DNA of 64,000 nucleotides from Hermatobates lingyangjiaoensis. Its lineage: Eukaryota; Arthropoda; Insecta; Hemiptera; Hermatobatidae. The notes beneath the pieces were generated by a model. The model saw only the letters and a list, made by a program, of their open reading frames with translations, made no database searches and was not told the origin of the DNA. The position numbers and the translations under genes were made by a program. Shown here piece by piece: positions 29,240-38,614 of this stretch. The stretch spans positions 266,501-330,500 of the forward strand of contig JAPFBL010000259.1 of the NCBI GenBank assembly GCA_026182355.1, in the 5' to 3' direction. Each line of letters starts with the position of its first letter. The stretch's first letter is position 1.

Positions 29240-30385
29240 ATGAGTAAATATTGCGTGATAACTGTTTAAACAACTCAGTCACCATAAGACATAACAAGCT
29301 GAAACTTTGAAAGTTGGATTGAAAATTCAACGTAGAAACGAAGTTATATACTTTTAAGCACAAACCTTTATCACAAGGAAACTCATCAACTATAAGACAT
29401 AGCAATTTGAAACTTTGAAAATAGGTTTTTTGTATGTCTAACTTAAGATCTAAGCTTTGAATGGATTGAAAATTCAAAGTAGAAGCGAAGTTATCGAGTT
29501 TTTGGCTAACGTCACAGGCATGTTTATTTTGAAAATATAGAGGTATAGCAAGTAGGTATTGTTAGTTAATTTCAATGTCATTTACCTGTAAGTCATAGCA
29601 AGATATAATTGACAAGGTGTTTCAAGATCTGTCATCTATTCAGAATAACTGGCTTTGTGAACGAGCAATTCTCACCCCTACATATGAGCTGGCAGGAAAA
29701 ATCAATAAGTAAGTTCCTGCACTACATCAAGCCGAGGAAAGAACTTACAAGTCAGTAAACAGTGATTAGTTAATTATTCAATTGAATTTCTTGACTCCGT
29801 GAATGCTCCTAGACTGCCAGCTCATGACTCAAAACTTAAAGTAGGGGCACAATTCATGCGGTTATGAAACTTAAGTGTCCCAAAAATGTGCTAGGCATAC
29901 GACTCCGAATTCGTGCTTTGCAAAGATATGTCATAGAGGCTGATATGTTGACTGGGTGTGGTACTGGGGAGTCAGTGTTTACACCACACATACCATTGAT
30001 AGGTAGCAACTGTTCCTTTCAATTGAAACGGTTGCAATTTCTCTTCAGCGTCTGTTTCACTATGACGGTAAATAAGTCGCAAAGCCAAACTCTGTCTACG
30101 GTAGGAATTTAAGTGAGTGATACCAAGTGTTTCTCATATGGTCAACTGTATGTTGCTTGCTCAAGAGTCACAGGTTCCAGCTCTCTGTTCTTCCATGCAC
30201 CTGAAGGACAGACAGCTAATGTGGTGTATTCAGAAGCATTTACGTAACACTTTGCTAATAAATGTATTTTTCCCATTTCTATAATTCTTCTAATAATATT
30301 CTGAAATACCATGTATCATCTTTGAATTTTTGTAAAATATTCCTCAAAGACGGGCTCGTCTGCTACTACATAATAAAATATGAGG
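29240..30385 (+). mobile_element. Helitron 3' portion, second copy
   Basis: It is colinear with the minus-strand copy at 16911-17700: the shared upstream block (29240-29540), the helicase remnant, then AATAAATGTATTTTTCCC and a 3' end GACGGGCTCGTCTGCTAC, where the CTAG terminus of the other copy reads CTAC. This copy retains about 290 bp more of the helicase than the other. Confidence 0.7.
29620..30185 (+). pseudogene. Helitron PIF1-like helicase C-terminal half, frameshifted
   Basis: In order across three frames: NNWLCERAILTPTYELAGKI; EFLDSVNAPRLPAHDSKLKV then GAQFMRL, a stop and NLSVPKMC; RYVIEADMLTGCGTGESVFT; KRLQFLFSVCFTMTVNKSQS then QTLSTVGI; and finally CFSYGQLYVACSRVT. These blocks are the standard succession of the Helitron helicase from the WLxxRAILxPxN motif to the SHGQLYVAxSR motif. 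Walker A/B boxes and the Rep domain are absent. Non-functional. Confidence 0.85.
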
Positions 30386-30389
30386 ACAC

Positions 30390-31020
30390 AAATATTTCTT
30401 ATATATCTTTTGCCCGACACGAACAAACAAAAACTTCTGTCTGATTATTTCTATCTTATTAATTCTTAATACAATACTATTTTTGTTTTATTCTATAAGA
30501 CATTTCCTGGGGATCTTTGCCTGTCTCTTTCACCCCACTTCCTGTTGTGATCTGATTTCATATAAAACTCTTCCTCAATCAATAAAATCATCCCAAAATC
30601 TTCGCCTAGGAATTAAGAGTCTATCTACTAATTTCCAAACAATTGCATTTGATAGTTTCATAATCTTAATCACAATCAGAGTTACCAAAATTAAAGATAC
30701 CCACATGGGTTACATCGCAGTTTTGTAAATTTGGTTCAAAATACGTTTGACGGATCATTATAATTAAATTTAATATGTAAGCATTCCTTGATTGTTTATG
30801 GTTAATAAAAATATCAGACGACGTTTCTTTATCACATGTAGAAACCAGTATTCTTGGATCTACAATTAATAATATATGACTGAAATATTTTAGTTGCAAA
30901 AAAAGATAAGTAATAGGCCTGAACTATTGTTTTGAAAAACCTATCTGTACGATTACGTTTTCTTTTTTTTATTCTTTAAACCGATCCCCTAGTGGTTGAT
31001 GACGTCAACCGTTTACAGGC
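30390..31020. other. Unassigned AT-rich DNA
   Basis: No feature recognised. Confidence 0.5.
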
Positions 31021-31025
31021 TTTTT

Positions 31026-31235
31026 GGGAGCCCTACATTTTGCATAACTCAAGTGCTTTTGGACTAAGGATCTTTAACGAGTATCTGACATCGTACAGAC
31101 TCGGGACCGACGGCTTAACATCCTTTCAGAAGGACGACGTGCTCAGATTTATTCACTTCCCGCGTGAATGAATCGAGGGTGAGGTGTTGTTCGCCGAGAG
31201 GCGAGTACGTTAACCACTGAGCTAACCTGGCCTCC
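31026..31235 (-). mobile_element. SINE, 3' truncated
   Basis: Minus strand keeps the head (GGCCAGGTTAGCTCAGTGG, GTTAACGTACTCGCCTC) and body (CGTCCTTCTGAAAGG, ACGATGTCAGATACTCG, CACTTGAGTTATGC). The B-box has a small deletion and the CCTAA tail is missing. Confidence 0.8.
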
Positions 31236-31602
31236 ATACCTTTTACGTTAGCTGGAGTACATTGATCACTCATTAAAGACAAATATAATTATTGACTATA
31301 CAAATGAATCAATTTATTCAATAAAGCGCAGTGGTTATTTATTCTCATTGAGAAAATCATTAACTACACAGAAATATCAAGCTTTTAAATATGATCGATA
31401 AGAATTATATAGAATACTAGGTAAATACTAATATGATTTTAAAATTTTAGACTGTTTGAAGTGTCGTTTATATTATTTAATGTATTACCACGATAACTAG
31501 ATTAATGATTCCAGGCAGGTTACAATTCATTAAATGTTTCTTCAAGTGTGTTATAACATGTTTAGCCTTTTACAAAAGTTGGCAGAAATAGGATCGTTAC
31601 GG

Positions 31603-31906
31603 GTGTGGGAAGAGGAATGGATGGCAACTCCAAAAGTATCTGACATTAAGCAATATTTTCCTACTGGTACTCAGCAGATTATCAAATAAACACTTTGATT
31701 TGAACAACTACCAATTAACTATGTTTCTAACCAGACATGGTAATTTTAGAAGTTACTTGAATCGTTTAATAATTGATGCCTCAGCTTTATGCAGCTGTGA
31801 TAATCTCAGGGTCCAAACCCCGGATCACCTTCTCTTCCACTGTGCTCTCCTCAGTAGCAACAGACAGTATCTTCAGAAAAGTACGATGCAACAAGGGTTA
31901 AACTAG
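31603..31906 (+). pseudogene. LINE C-terminal remnant (RNase H end and zinc-knuckle tail)
   Basis: The first frame reads VWEEEWMATPKVSDIKQYFP, a typical W-x-x-x-W...FP ending of the RNase H region. After a frameshift near 31685 a second frame reads NNYQLTMFLTRHGNFRSYLN, then CSCDNLRVQTPDHLLFHCAL. The T-(G)-H-G-x-F-x-x-Y-L then C-x-C then T-P-x-H-L-L-F-x-C succession is the hallmark tail of R1/jockey-like LINEs with RNase H. 5'-truncated and frameshifted. Confidence 0.8.
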
Positions 31907-31909
31907 CCA

Positions 31910-33220
31910 ACAAGCAAAAATTGAACTATTAACAAATGTATTTCAAAGTTTTTACAAATTCTAGAATACTTTAGATGTCGTATAACGTAGTGTAACAATA
32001 CACATGTAATATAACAAAAGGAGCACGTGGAAATATTGCAATAAACTCCCTCCCTCCAAGTAGAGGTACTACATGGGAGAAAAAAAAACATGTTTGGCTA
32101 CAGTTATAACATGTGGACTTTTTCTAGCTAACCAAGTCCTGTGACTTACGACACGCCTATATTTAAATAAACATTACAGATTGGGAAGGAGTCGAGTGTG
32201 TTCCTGGAACAGATCGACCACTGGAGAGACTTGGATTTACTGAGCACCTGCCCTCAGGCTGTTTTTAATAACATGTCTTCTAATCAGTTGGTAGTTCATG
32301 AATAATTCAAGTAAAATGAATAACATTAAATATCTGACACTACATAAGGCGTGTAACTTAATTACTTTTAAAATGTTTTGACAGGATTCGTATTAAATGA
32401 TGCATCAGACTTGTCATGATTCCTCCCGTCACTGGCAAGTCATGATCATAGCGTCATGAACTTAATGTACTATTTCTACTATCTACTGATAATAGACAAT
32501 CAGGAAACGTCCAAAAGAGGAAATATAAATGAAATAACAACGTACGTCAATAGTTGTTTAGCCAGTTACTCTATGGTTTTATTAACAATTGAAAAACTGA
32601 AGGACAAGTTTTTTCATTAGAATTTCCAAAATGTTTCAATGTTACAGCATCCAGTTGAGTGTATCCCCTAACTCCAGTCTAGATTAGTATACGAGACTTT
32701 TATTAAATGTTTACATGCTTCCCTTACTCATTCCAAACTCATGTATATCATGAAGAAGAACAAGTGTTTTGAACAATTCGTTGTTTCCTTAGAAAACTTA
32801 GAAATCCTTAAAAAAACTTTTTTTTGAAATAAAATTAATCAATTAAAGTAATTTCATGACTCACCTATAACCTTGGCCATGAAGTAATGGACAGGCATGA
32901 AGTAAAGAAGTCTGACTGTGCTCTGAGGAAAGACGTTAGCCAAAATCGATTTGGAGCGAGGAAAAAAGATGTGTGTGCTTGGCTTACTGAAATGATATTG
33001 CGTTCAAGAATCTCTGCACCACTAAAAGCCTCAAACAAGTCGTTATGTGACCTACTCAATGTGTCTTCACCTAAAAACCACTTTCATACCATTAGCCAAA
33101 TTGTTTCAAACACTTTTTTAGCCATGTCTCACCTCTTGAAAACCCTAATTTGCCAGATGACATATAAATAATATATATATATATATATATATTGATATAG
33201 TTTCTCGACCACTGATATTT
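31910..33220. other. Unassigned DNA including a two-strand open frame
   Basis: At 32887-33171 (+, 94 codons) and 32865-33059 (-, 64 codons) both strands are open. The plus frame (MDRHEVKKSDCALRKDVSQN...) is not recognised. On the minus strand the segment is followed by a GTGAGT donor-like site near 32865. Without a homologue I call neither a gene. Confidence 0.3.
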
Positions 33221-33221
33221 C

Positions 33222-33330
33222 AAATTCACATAAGGGGTTATTGAGGATTTTGGTCATAAAACATACAACTCCTGATCATCAGCCGACGTTTCGCCAAAAG
33301 TTCTTTGACATTTTCAAGGCTAAAAAACAA
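33222..33330 (-). mobile_element. PLE-like fragment, family E, with degenerate hammerhead-like motif
   Basis: Minus strand: AGCCTTGAAAATGTCAAAG, AACTTTTGGCGAAACGTCGG then CTGATGATCAGG. GCC/GGC brackets the motif and ACGT follows GAA, but the core reads TTGAAAA. A family E relative of 55251-55282. Confidence 0.45.
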
Positions 33331-33334
33331 TTTA

Positions 33335-33720
33335 TTAAACGACATAAGTAAAGCAAGATAAATACATCATCGGACACCATCCAACAGAAAACAAACGACA
33401 CAAACAACAATTATAGTACCCAGAGAACCACAAAAGTATCATAAAATACCTAGTGTTATTATGACTATTATTATTATTATTATTTAAAAAACAGACATTT
33501 GTCGTTTAAACCTAATTGCGTATTATTAATTATTCAGAACACCAAAAAACCACATTTTCAAAACAGCAAAATTTGTTTTGTAATTTTCTGTGTTTATTAC
33601 TGTCTGCTGTGGTTTTTGCTGTTCTGTTTTTTATGAACCAAATAAAAGTGTTCATGTTTTATGTTTTATGTTTTATAAACATAAAAGAGTTGTATGTTTT
33701 ATGACCAAAATCCTCAATAA
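33335..33720. other. Unassigned AT-rich DNA
   Basis: Contains short imperfect repeats of ATGTTTTATG near 33655-33700; otherwise nothing. Confidence 0.5.
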
Positions 33721-33722
33721 CC

Positions 33723-33724
33723 CG

Positions 33725-33765
<41 letters not shown>

Positions 33766-34030
33766 TATACACTCAAAATTCAAAAAAACGAACCAAACTG
33801 GACGTAAATCAGCTCAAAAACGAAGAAAAGCAACACGCAGAGAAAGAGACACACTTACAAACTCAAATTTTCGAATTATCCGTCTTCAGGAGAAAAGAGA
33901 ATGGGCTACCAAGCATTCCGGAAACACAACGGCAGGAAACCGTTGCCGGGAAATAGTGGAAGTTATAAATTTCGTTTTAAGGATAAAACATCTGAAAGAG
34001 GTTTTAAAGGAATTATCTGTTCCGTCATGA
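33723..34030 (-). mobile_element. PLE family C fragment with hammerhead motif
   Basis: It begins with a (TA)n run (33727-33762). The minus strand carries the family C blocks in the same order as 25545-25790. The long open frame across it (146 codons) includes the microsatellite and is not a gene. Confidence 0.65.
33865..33889 (-). ncRNA. Hammerhead motif, family C (AATT class)
   Basis: Minus strand: CTGAAGA, extra C, stem II GGA/TTC (one G-T pair) with loop TAA, GAAAATTT. The palindrome AATT and a T cleavage base follow GAA. Helix I CTC/GAG brackets the motif. All core positions are present. Confidence 0.6.
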
Positions 34031-34263
34031 CAAGCAACATGACACAAACGCTGAGTAATGGTCGGTGACATATGAGCTTCACAGTCACTAGGTAGGTGGT
34101 ACGAGGGTCGTCCAGAAAATAAGTTCCGTTTTGGTCTGTAGGGCGGTAGGAGTGGTTTTTGCCAAATCCGGCAACACCGCTCGAAAGAGGAGAGGTGGGG
34201 GAATAGAATGAGAGGTGGGGGACCTCAGTCGGTCAATTACCAACGTCAGGGCAGGTAGTTGAA

Positions 34264-34695
34264 ATGGAGCCCTCCATGTCACGTCCCGCCACCTCGATCC
34301 CCGTTCCCTCTCGAGTTGTTTTGCGCGGAGTGATTCAATTTCTTTATGCACAGGGTTTCAAATCAGTTCAAATTCACGAACAGCTCATTTCTGTTTATGG
34401 AGAAGGTGTAATGAGTGAATCAATGGTGAGGAGATGGGTACGTGAATTTAAGGCGGGAAGACATTCACTTGAGGATGAAAGTGGGAGAGGCAGACCCTCA
34501 GTTGTGACGGACGGAATTGTCGCAGAAATCGACAATGCAATTCGCAAAGATTGTCGTTCAACCCTGGATGAACTCCACCTGAGTTTCCCAGACATCTCAC
34601 GATCCCTCATCCATGAGATCGTCTCGGAAAAACTTGACTTTCGGAAAGTTTCCGCCCGGTGGGTCCCTAGAGAGCTGAATGTCTTCCCGCCTTAA
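34264..34695 (+). pseudogene. Mariner-family transposase N-terminus (helix-turn-helix), left arm
   Basis: 143 codons. VVLRGVIQFLYAQGFKSVQI and MSESMVRRWVREFKAGRHSL form the first helix-turn-helix, whose W-V-x-x-F-K-x-G-R is typical of mariner/SETMAR-type transposases. The linker with GRGRPS and TLDELHLSFPDISRSLIHEI follow as the second helix-turn-helix region, ending KVSARWVP. Mariner transposases have about 345 residues. Here the frame runs into the inverted arm after RWVP (residues RELNVFPP are at or past the junction) and the DDE catalytic domain is missing. The Met at 34264 agrees with the mirrored frame. It could bind TIRs but not catalyse. Confidence 0.85.
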
Positions 34696-34879
34696 ATTCA
34701 CGTACCCATCTCCTCACCATTGATTCACTCATTACACCTTCTCCATAAACAGAAATGAGCTGTTCGTGAATTTGAACTGATTTGAAACCCTGTGCATAAA
34801 GAAATTGAATCACTCCGCGCAAAACAACTCGAGAGGGAACGGGGATCGAGGTGGCGGGACGTGACATGGAGGGCTCCAT
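34667..34879 (-). pseudogene. Mariner-family transposase N-terminus, right arm (mirror copy)
   Basis: Minus-strand frame of 70 codons, residue-for-residue equal to the first 68 of the left-arm frame (to KAGRHS), then ending at the palindrome junction. It contains only the first helix-turn-helix. Confidence 0.85.
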
Positions 34880-35056
34880 TTCAACTACCTGCCCTGACGT
34901 TGGTAATTGACCGACTGAGGTCCCCCACCTCTCATTCTATTCCCCCACCTCTCCTCTTTCGAGCGGTGTTGCCGGATTTGGCAAAAACCACTCCTACCGC
35001 CCTACAGACCAAAACGGAACTTATTTTCTGGACGACCCTCGTACGTAGGTAGTAGT

Positions 35057-35389
35057 AGGCAAGACTCTAGGTACGGCGGCTGTCCCCTACAAGGGGACAA
35101 CACGTAGGTTGAACATTCAGCCCTTTGTGATACCGCACAATAAAGATTGGTTATTCTACATAGGGAGTCCTAAATTTTGCCGAACTCAAGTGTATTTAGA
35201 GTAGGGATCTTTAACAGGTACCTGACATCGTACAGGCTAGGGAACGACGGCTTAACATCCTCTTCGAGGGATGACATGCTCAGTTTTATTCACCTCCCAC
35301 GTGAATAAATCAAAAACTAGAATGAGTATTGAACCGTGGACCTACCAGTTTAGAGGCGAGTACGCAAGCTACTGGGCTACCCGGACCCC
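35057..35389 (-). mobile_element. SINE, near full length
   Basis: Minus strand: GGGTCCGGGTAGCCCAGTAG, TTGCGTACTCGCCTC, damaged B-box (GGTTCAATAC), body (TTATTCACGTGGGAGGTG, ACGATGTCAGGTACC, CACTTGAGTTCGGC, GGTATCACAAAGGGC). The tail region is TAGG-rich instead of clean CCTAA and adjoins the mariner element. Confidence 0.75.
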
Positions 35390-35580
35390 TTAATACGATT
35401 TGTTATTATGTAATACAACTACAACAAAGCCAATCACAACAAAAGTAAAAATTATAACATTATTAAATTAAATAATATTGTAGAAAGTCGAGTCGAGTAC
35501 GCAAGCCACTGGGCTACCCTGACCCCCTAATACGATTTGTTATTATGTAACACAAGTACAACAAAGCCAATCAGAACAAA
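35390..35580 (-). repeat. Local duplication of SINE head plus flank
   Basis: The head segment GAGTACGCAAGCCACTGGGC and flank AATACGATTTGTTATTATGT plus ACAACAAAGCCAATCA occur at about 35360-35440 and again at 35490-35575. Two copies about 130 bp apart. Confidence 0.65.
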
Positions 35581-35584
35581 TGTA

Positions 35585-36390
35585 AAGACTGTAATAATTT
35601 CAGGTCACTATCTCCACGTAAAATGGGTGAACAAACAAACAAACTCACGAACTTTATACGAGTATACTCGTAGATATCAAAATATGGGGCTTCCATCAAG
35701 AATTGCGTTGATTTCAATATTAATGAAATTAATATATTCGTAAATTAATATATACGAAAACTAAAAAGAAAAAAAAGCATGGAAATAAAGCTGTCAAATA
35801 GAATGAAAAGAAGCTACAAGTTGTTTACTTTGCATTGTGTTTGTTTTGTTATTGGGGTCCTTTGAAAGTAAACAAGTGAGGAGTCATTGTGTACGCAGTA
35901 ATTGCCAGCAGTAATCAAATAACTATCACATGAACCGTGAGCAGTTACTGAAAGGTATCGATAAAGCCTTCATTTTATTTTGCAAAATACAAAAGTAATT
36001 AATTTTCTATTCTTATTCTTCTTCTGCTTATAAATCAAGCATTAGAGTTTCAAAGAAGTAGCTATAATTGCTTTTTATTCATTTAAAAATATCCATAAGA
36101 TTATTTTTAAGATAAGAATTAACATTTCATTAAAAACAAAAAATTAAATTAGCAGTACATATGTTTGAAAGAAATAGAGCTAGGTATTTATTCAAGAGTC
36201 TCATATTCTGTTGTGGAACTAAGACAGGTAGATTTCAAAGCAAGGGATCTGAACAGTAGAGATATTTCACCAGTACCATTGCGTTCTTTACACCCATATT
36301 ACGAAGTCCTAGCTTTCTCTGTCTCTAAAGATCTTAAACCCTTTTCATTGATTGTACCGATGGATACAGTCTCTACAGTATATATATATA
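35585..36390. other. Unassigned DNA with repeat scraps
   Basis: 35590-35665 resembles the leader of the tRNA-like tandem repeat (CACTATCTCCACG, ATGGGTGAACAAACAAAC). 36320-36375 (GATCTTAAACCC, TTCATTGATTGTACCGATGG) resembles 38430-38480 in inverse. No gene seen. Confidence 0.4.
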
Positions 36391-36466
36391 TATATAAAGA
36401 TTTCACATAAACACGTGAAACAACAATCAATGATCAAACCACAATAAGAAATGGGAAAACAAGACT

Positions 36467-36501
36467 AAGATCTTTCAACCGTAACAAGCGGTCTTCGTCA
36501 G
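36467..36501 (-). ncRNA. Hammerhead motif, family A, intact pattern (left arm)
   Basis: Minus strand: CTGACGA, extra A, GACCG/CGGTT, GAA, AGATCT, T. Helix I GACT/AGTC. Identical to the canonical family A motif. Confidence 0.7.
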
Positions 36502-36886
36502 AGTCAAAAACCCAACTGAACACTAGATGCAGAAAACATCTGGTGAAGAGTTGAGAAGAGTGGGAGGGAAGAGTGGTATTTTAAAAGGGTGAAAGCACAG
36601 GAAAGGACTAATGTCCAGAAAGGGATGTTTGGGGAAACAAAGGAGTACAGTAAGAAAAGAACAGTACAGTAAGAAAAGTACAGTAAGCCTCTTCAAAGAG
36701 GGTTGACAGCTAGCGGATAGTTTTTTACTTTTTCTTACTGTACTCCTTTGTTTCCCCAAACATCCCTTTCTGGACATTAGTCCTTTCCTGTGCTTTCACC
36801 CTTTTAAAATACCACTCTTCCCTCCCACTCTTCTCAACTCTTCACCAGATGTTTTCTGCATCTAGTGTTCAGTTGGGTTTTTGACT

Positions 36887-36921
36887 CTGACGAAGACCGC
36901 TTGTTACGGTTGAAAGATCTT
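36887..36921 (+). ncRNA. Hammerhead motif, family A, intact pattern (right arm)
   Basis: Plus strand: same canonical sequence as the left arm, with helix I GACT/AGTC and outer GGG/CCC pairing. Predicted cleavage after T36921. Confidence 0.7.
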
Positions 36922-36989
36922 AGTCTTGTTTTCCCATTTCTTATTGTGGTTTGATCATTATATATATATATATATATATATATATACTG

Positions 36990-38215
36990 TATATATACAC
37001 TTATATATACAGGTATATATACAGTTCGTGAGTTTGCTTGTTTGTTCACCCATGTTCCGTGGAGATAGAGTCCTGATATTAAATATATATTATTTATTAT
37101 CTGAATGTTAAATAAAAGAAAATTATCACTATATTTCCAAAATTGGAGCCAGGGTAGCACGTGGCTTGCGCGTTCACCGATGACAGTAGTGCAAATGTAT
37201 TATATATAAATGTAACAAACAATTTTTTTAATTTAATATTTGCGTAATATAAACACTGGTAATACACTAAAGTCATAGAGCCAGGGTAGCCCACTAGCTT
37301 ACGTGCTCGCCGATGACAGTAGCACAAATATAATAAGAATAAATGTAACAAAAAAAAATTTGAATAATATAATCAATGGTAATGAAGTAAAGGCATGGAT
37401 CCAGGGTAGCTAGTTGCTTGCGTGCTCGCCGATGACAGTAGTGCATGCGTATTATATATAAATGTTCCAAACAATTTTTTATAATTTAATATTTGCGTAT
37501 ATAAACACTGGTAATACACTAAAGTCAAGGAGCCAGGGTAGCCCACTGGCTTGCGTGCTCGCCGATGATAGTAGCACAAATATAATAAGAATAAATGTAA
37601 CAAAAAAAATTTGAATTTAAAATTTGAATAATATAAACAATGGTAATGAAGTAAAGGTATGGATCCAGGGTAGCTAGTTGCTTGCGTGCTCACCAATGAT
37701 AGTAGTGAAAATGTGTTATATATAAATGTAACAAAAAAAATTATTTAATTTAAAATTTGCGAAATATAAGCACTGGAAATAAAATAAAGACAAGGAGTCA
37801 GAGCAGCCCAGAGGCTAGCGTGTTCGCTGATGACAGTATTGCAAATGTATTATAAATAAATGCAATAAATATATAATAAACTACTACATTAGAAGTTAAA
37901 AATAAATAATTTTAGAAACAAACTTGAACACCTGTTAGATAAAATACGAATGTTCTAAGGTAATATTATAAAGGTACATTCCTTTCATTAATGTCATTTT
38001 ATGTTGGATAACTAATTGAATACTTATTTTAAAAGTTTTGTTTGTTTTAAATATATTTTATTGTGTATATCTTGAATCATGTTAAGATACTATATCAAAA
38101 GCTTGGGCCATATAATAATCTTTTTCCGTGCTTTAATAACAAGAAACAAAAATTAAAATTATCCCTGTCAATCATGTTCAGTGAATTAATTTCAATACCG
38201 ATTGTTATAATTTCT
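36990..38215 (+). repeat. Repeat with six tandem tRNA-like units (120-133 bp)
   Basis: A leader (CAGTTCGTGAGTTTGC, CCGTGGAGATAGAG) is followed by units starting at 37146, 37278, 37398, 37530, 37662 and 37795. Unit heads read GAGCCAGGGTAGCCCACTGG, CTTGCGTGCTCGCCGATGAC, resembling the 5' head of the local SINE. Two unit types alternate (GAGCC... and GGATCC...), giving a dimeric order of about 252 bp. The trailing part (37870-38215) matches 56740-57180 in inverse. Confidence 0.8.
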
Positions 38216-38334
38216 CAGCGACACAACGGGTAGTCTAGTATACTTATAAAACTCTGATGACCAGATCTTGTTTGTTTTGTTTTCTGGCCACCAAGCATTG
38301 TCTCAATAAATAATGAAATGTACATAATTATGTA

Positions 38335-38405
38335 AGAGGGAATCGAACCCACGATCTTTGCTTTGGAAGTCCAGCGTACTACACTCTGTACCAAGGGAAC
38401 TTTTT
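38335..38405 (-). other. tRNA-like sequence (tRNA-Gly(TCC)-like), probably SINE or pseudogene
   Basis: Minus strand: GTTCCCTTGGTACAGAG (A-box-like), TACGCTGGACTTCCAAAGC (anticodon-loop-like with TCC), then GTGGGTTCGATTCCC (B-box). The spacing suits a tRNA, but acceptor and T-stem pairing are poor, so a functional tRNA is unlikely. It is not the same family as the abundant SINE. Confidence 0.45.
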
Positions 38406-38504
38406 TACAAATCCCTTCCATCTTGTAGATATCCATCCGGACAATCAATGAAAACTGTTTTAAGATCTCTATAGACAGAAAAATCAAGGACTTCAAAAAC
38501 TGAT

Positions 38505-38612
38505 TTAAAAAGAATTCACATAAACACGTGAAATAACAATCAATGATCAAAACACAATAAGAAAATTGACTCTGCTTTCCTATTTTCTTATTGTGGTTTG
38601 ATTAAACTGATT
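38505..38612. mobile_element. Minimal PLE family A palindrome without hammerhead
   Basis: Terminal segments CACATAAACACGTGAAATAA...AACACAATAAGAAAA and TTTTCTTATTGTGGTTTGAT are inverted and almost abut. Only GACTC and CTTTCC remain of the interior. Confidence 0.7.
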
Positions 38613-38614
38613 TA

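Larger units (their letters stand above)
34102..35041. mobile_element. Mariner-like element with two inverted N-terminal arms
   Basis: A 940-bp unit lies between TA dinucleotides (34100-34101 and 35042-35043), as expected for Tc1/mariner TA target duplication. It starts CGAGGGTCGTCCAGAAAATA and ends with the inverse. The arms, 34102-34468 and 34677-35041, appear identical as far as I compared them: both encode the same N-terminal peptide and the same antisense frame. They flank a single-copy centre of about 208 bp. The catalytic D,D,D domain is absent, so it can move only in trans. It is inserted in TAGG-rich sequence at the 3' end of the SINE at 35057-35389. Confidence 0.85.
36392..36965. 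mobile_element. Large PLE family A palindrome (arms about 255 bp)
   Basis: Each arm holds, from outside inward, the terminal segment, the hammerhead, the 3' UTR (CACCAGATGTTTTCTGC, CTCCCACTCTTCTC, AGGAAAGGACTAATG-type block) and the start of the endonuclease-side sequence. The centre (about 36665-36715) has short repeats of ACAGTAAGAAAAG and the endonuclease C-terminal region (GAGGGTTGACAGCTAG). Arms are nearly identical. TA runs flank both sides (36380-36398, 36958-36986). Open frames across it are shadows. Confidence 0.85.

Noticed and set aside
33590..34030. 146-codon open frame
   Set aside because: It runs through a TA microsatellite and the antisense of a family C PLE fragment.
34792..35052. 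An 86-codon plus-strand protein (MHKEIESLRAKQLE...)
   Set aside because: It is the antisense of the mariner transposase N-terminus; the same frame appears mirrored at 34088-34351.
36523..37160. Proline- or Phe-rich minus-strand open frames
   Set aside because: They translate the 3' UTR arms of the PLE palindrome and the adjoining TA run.
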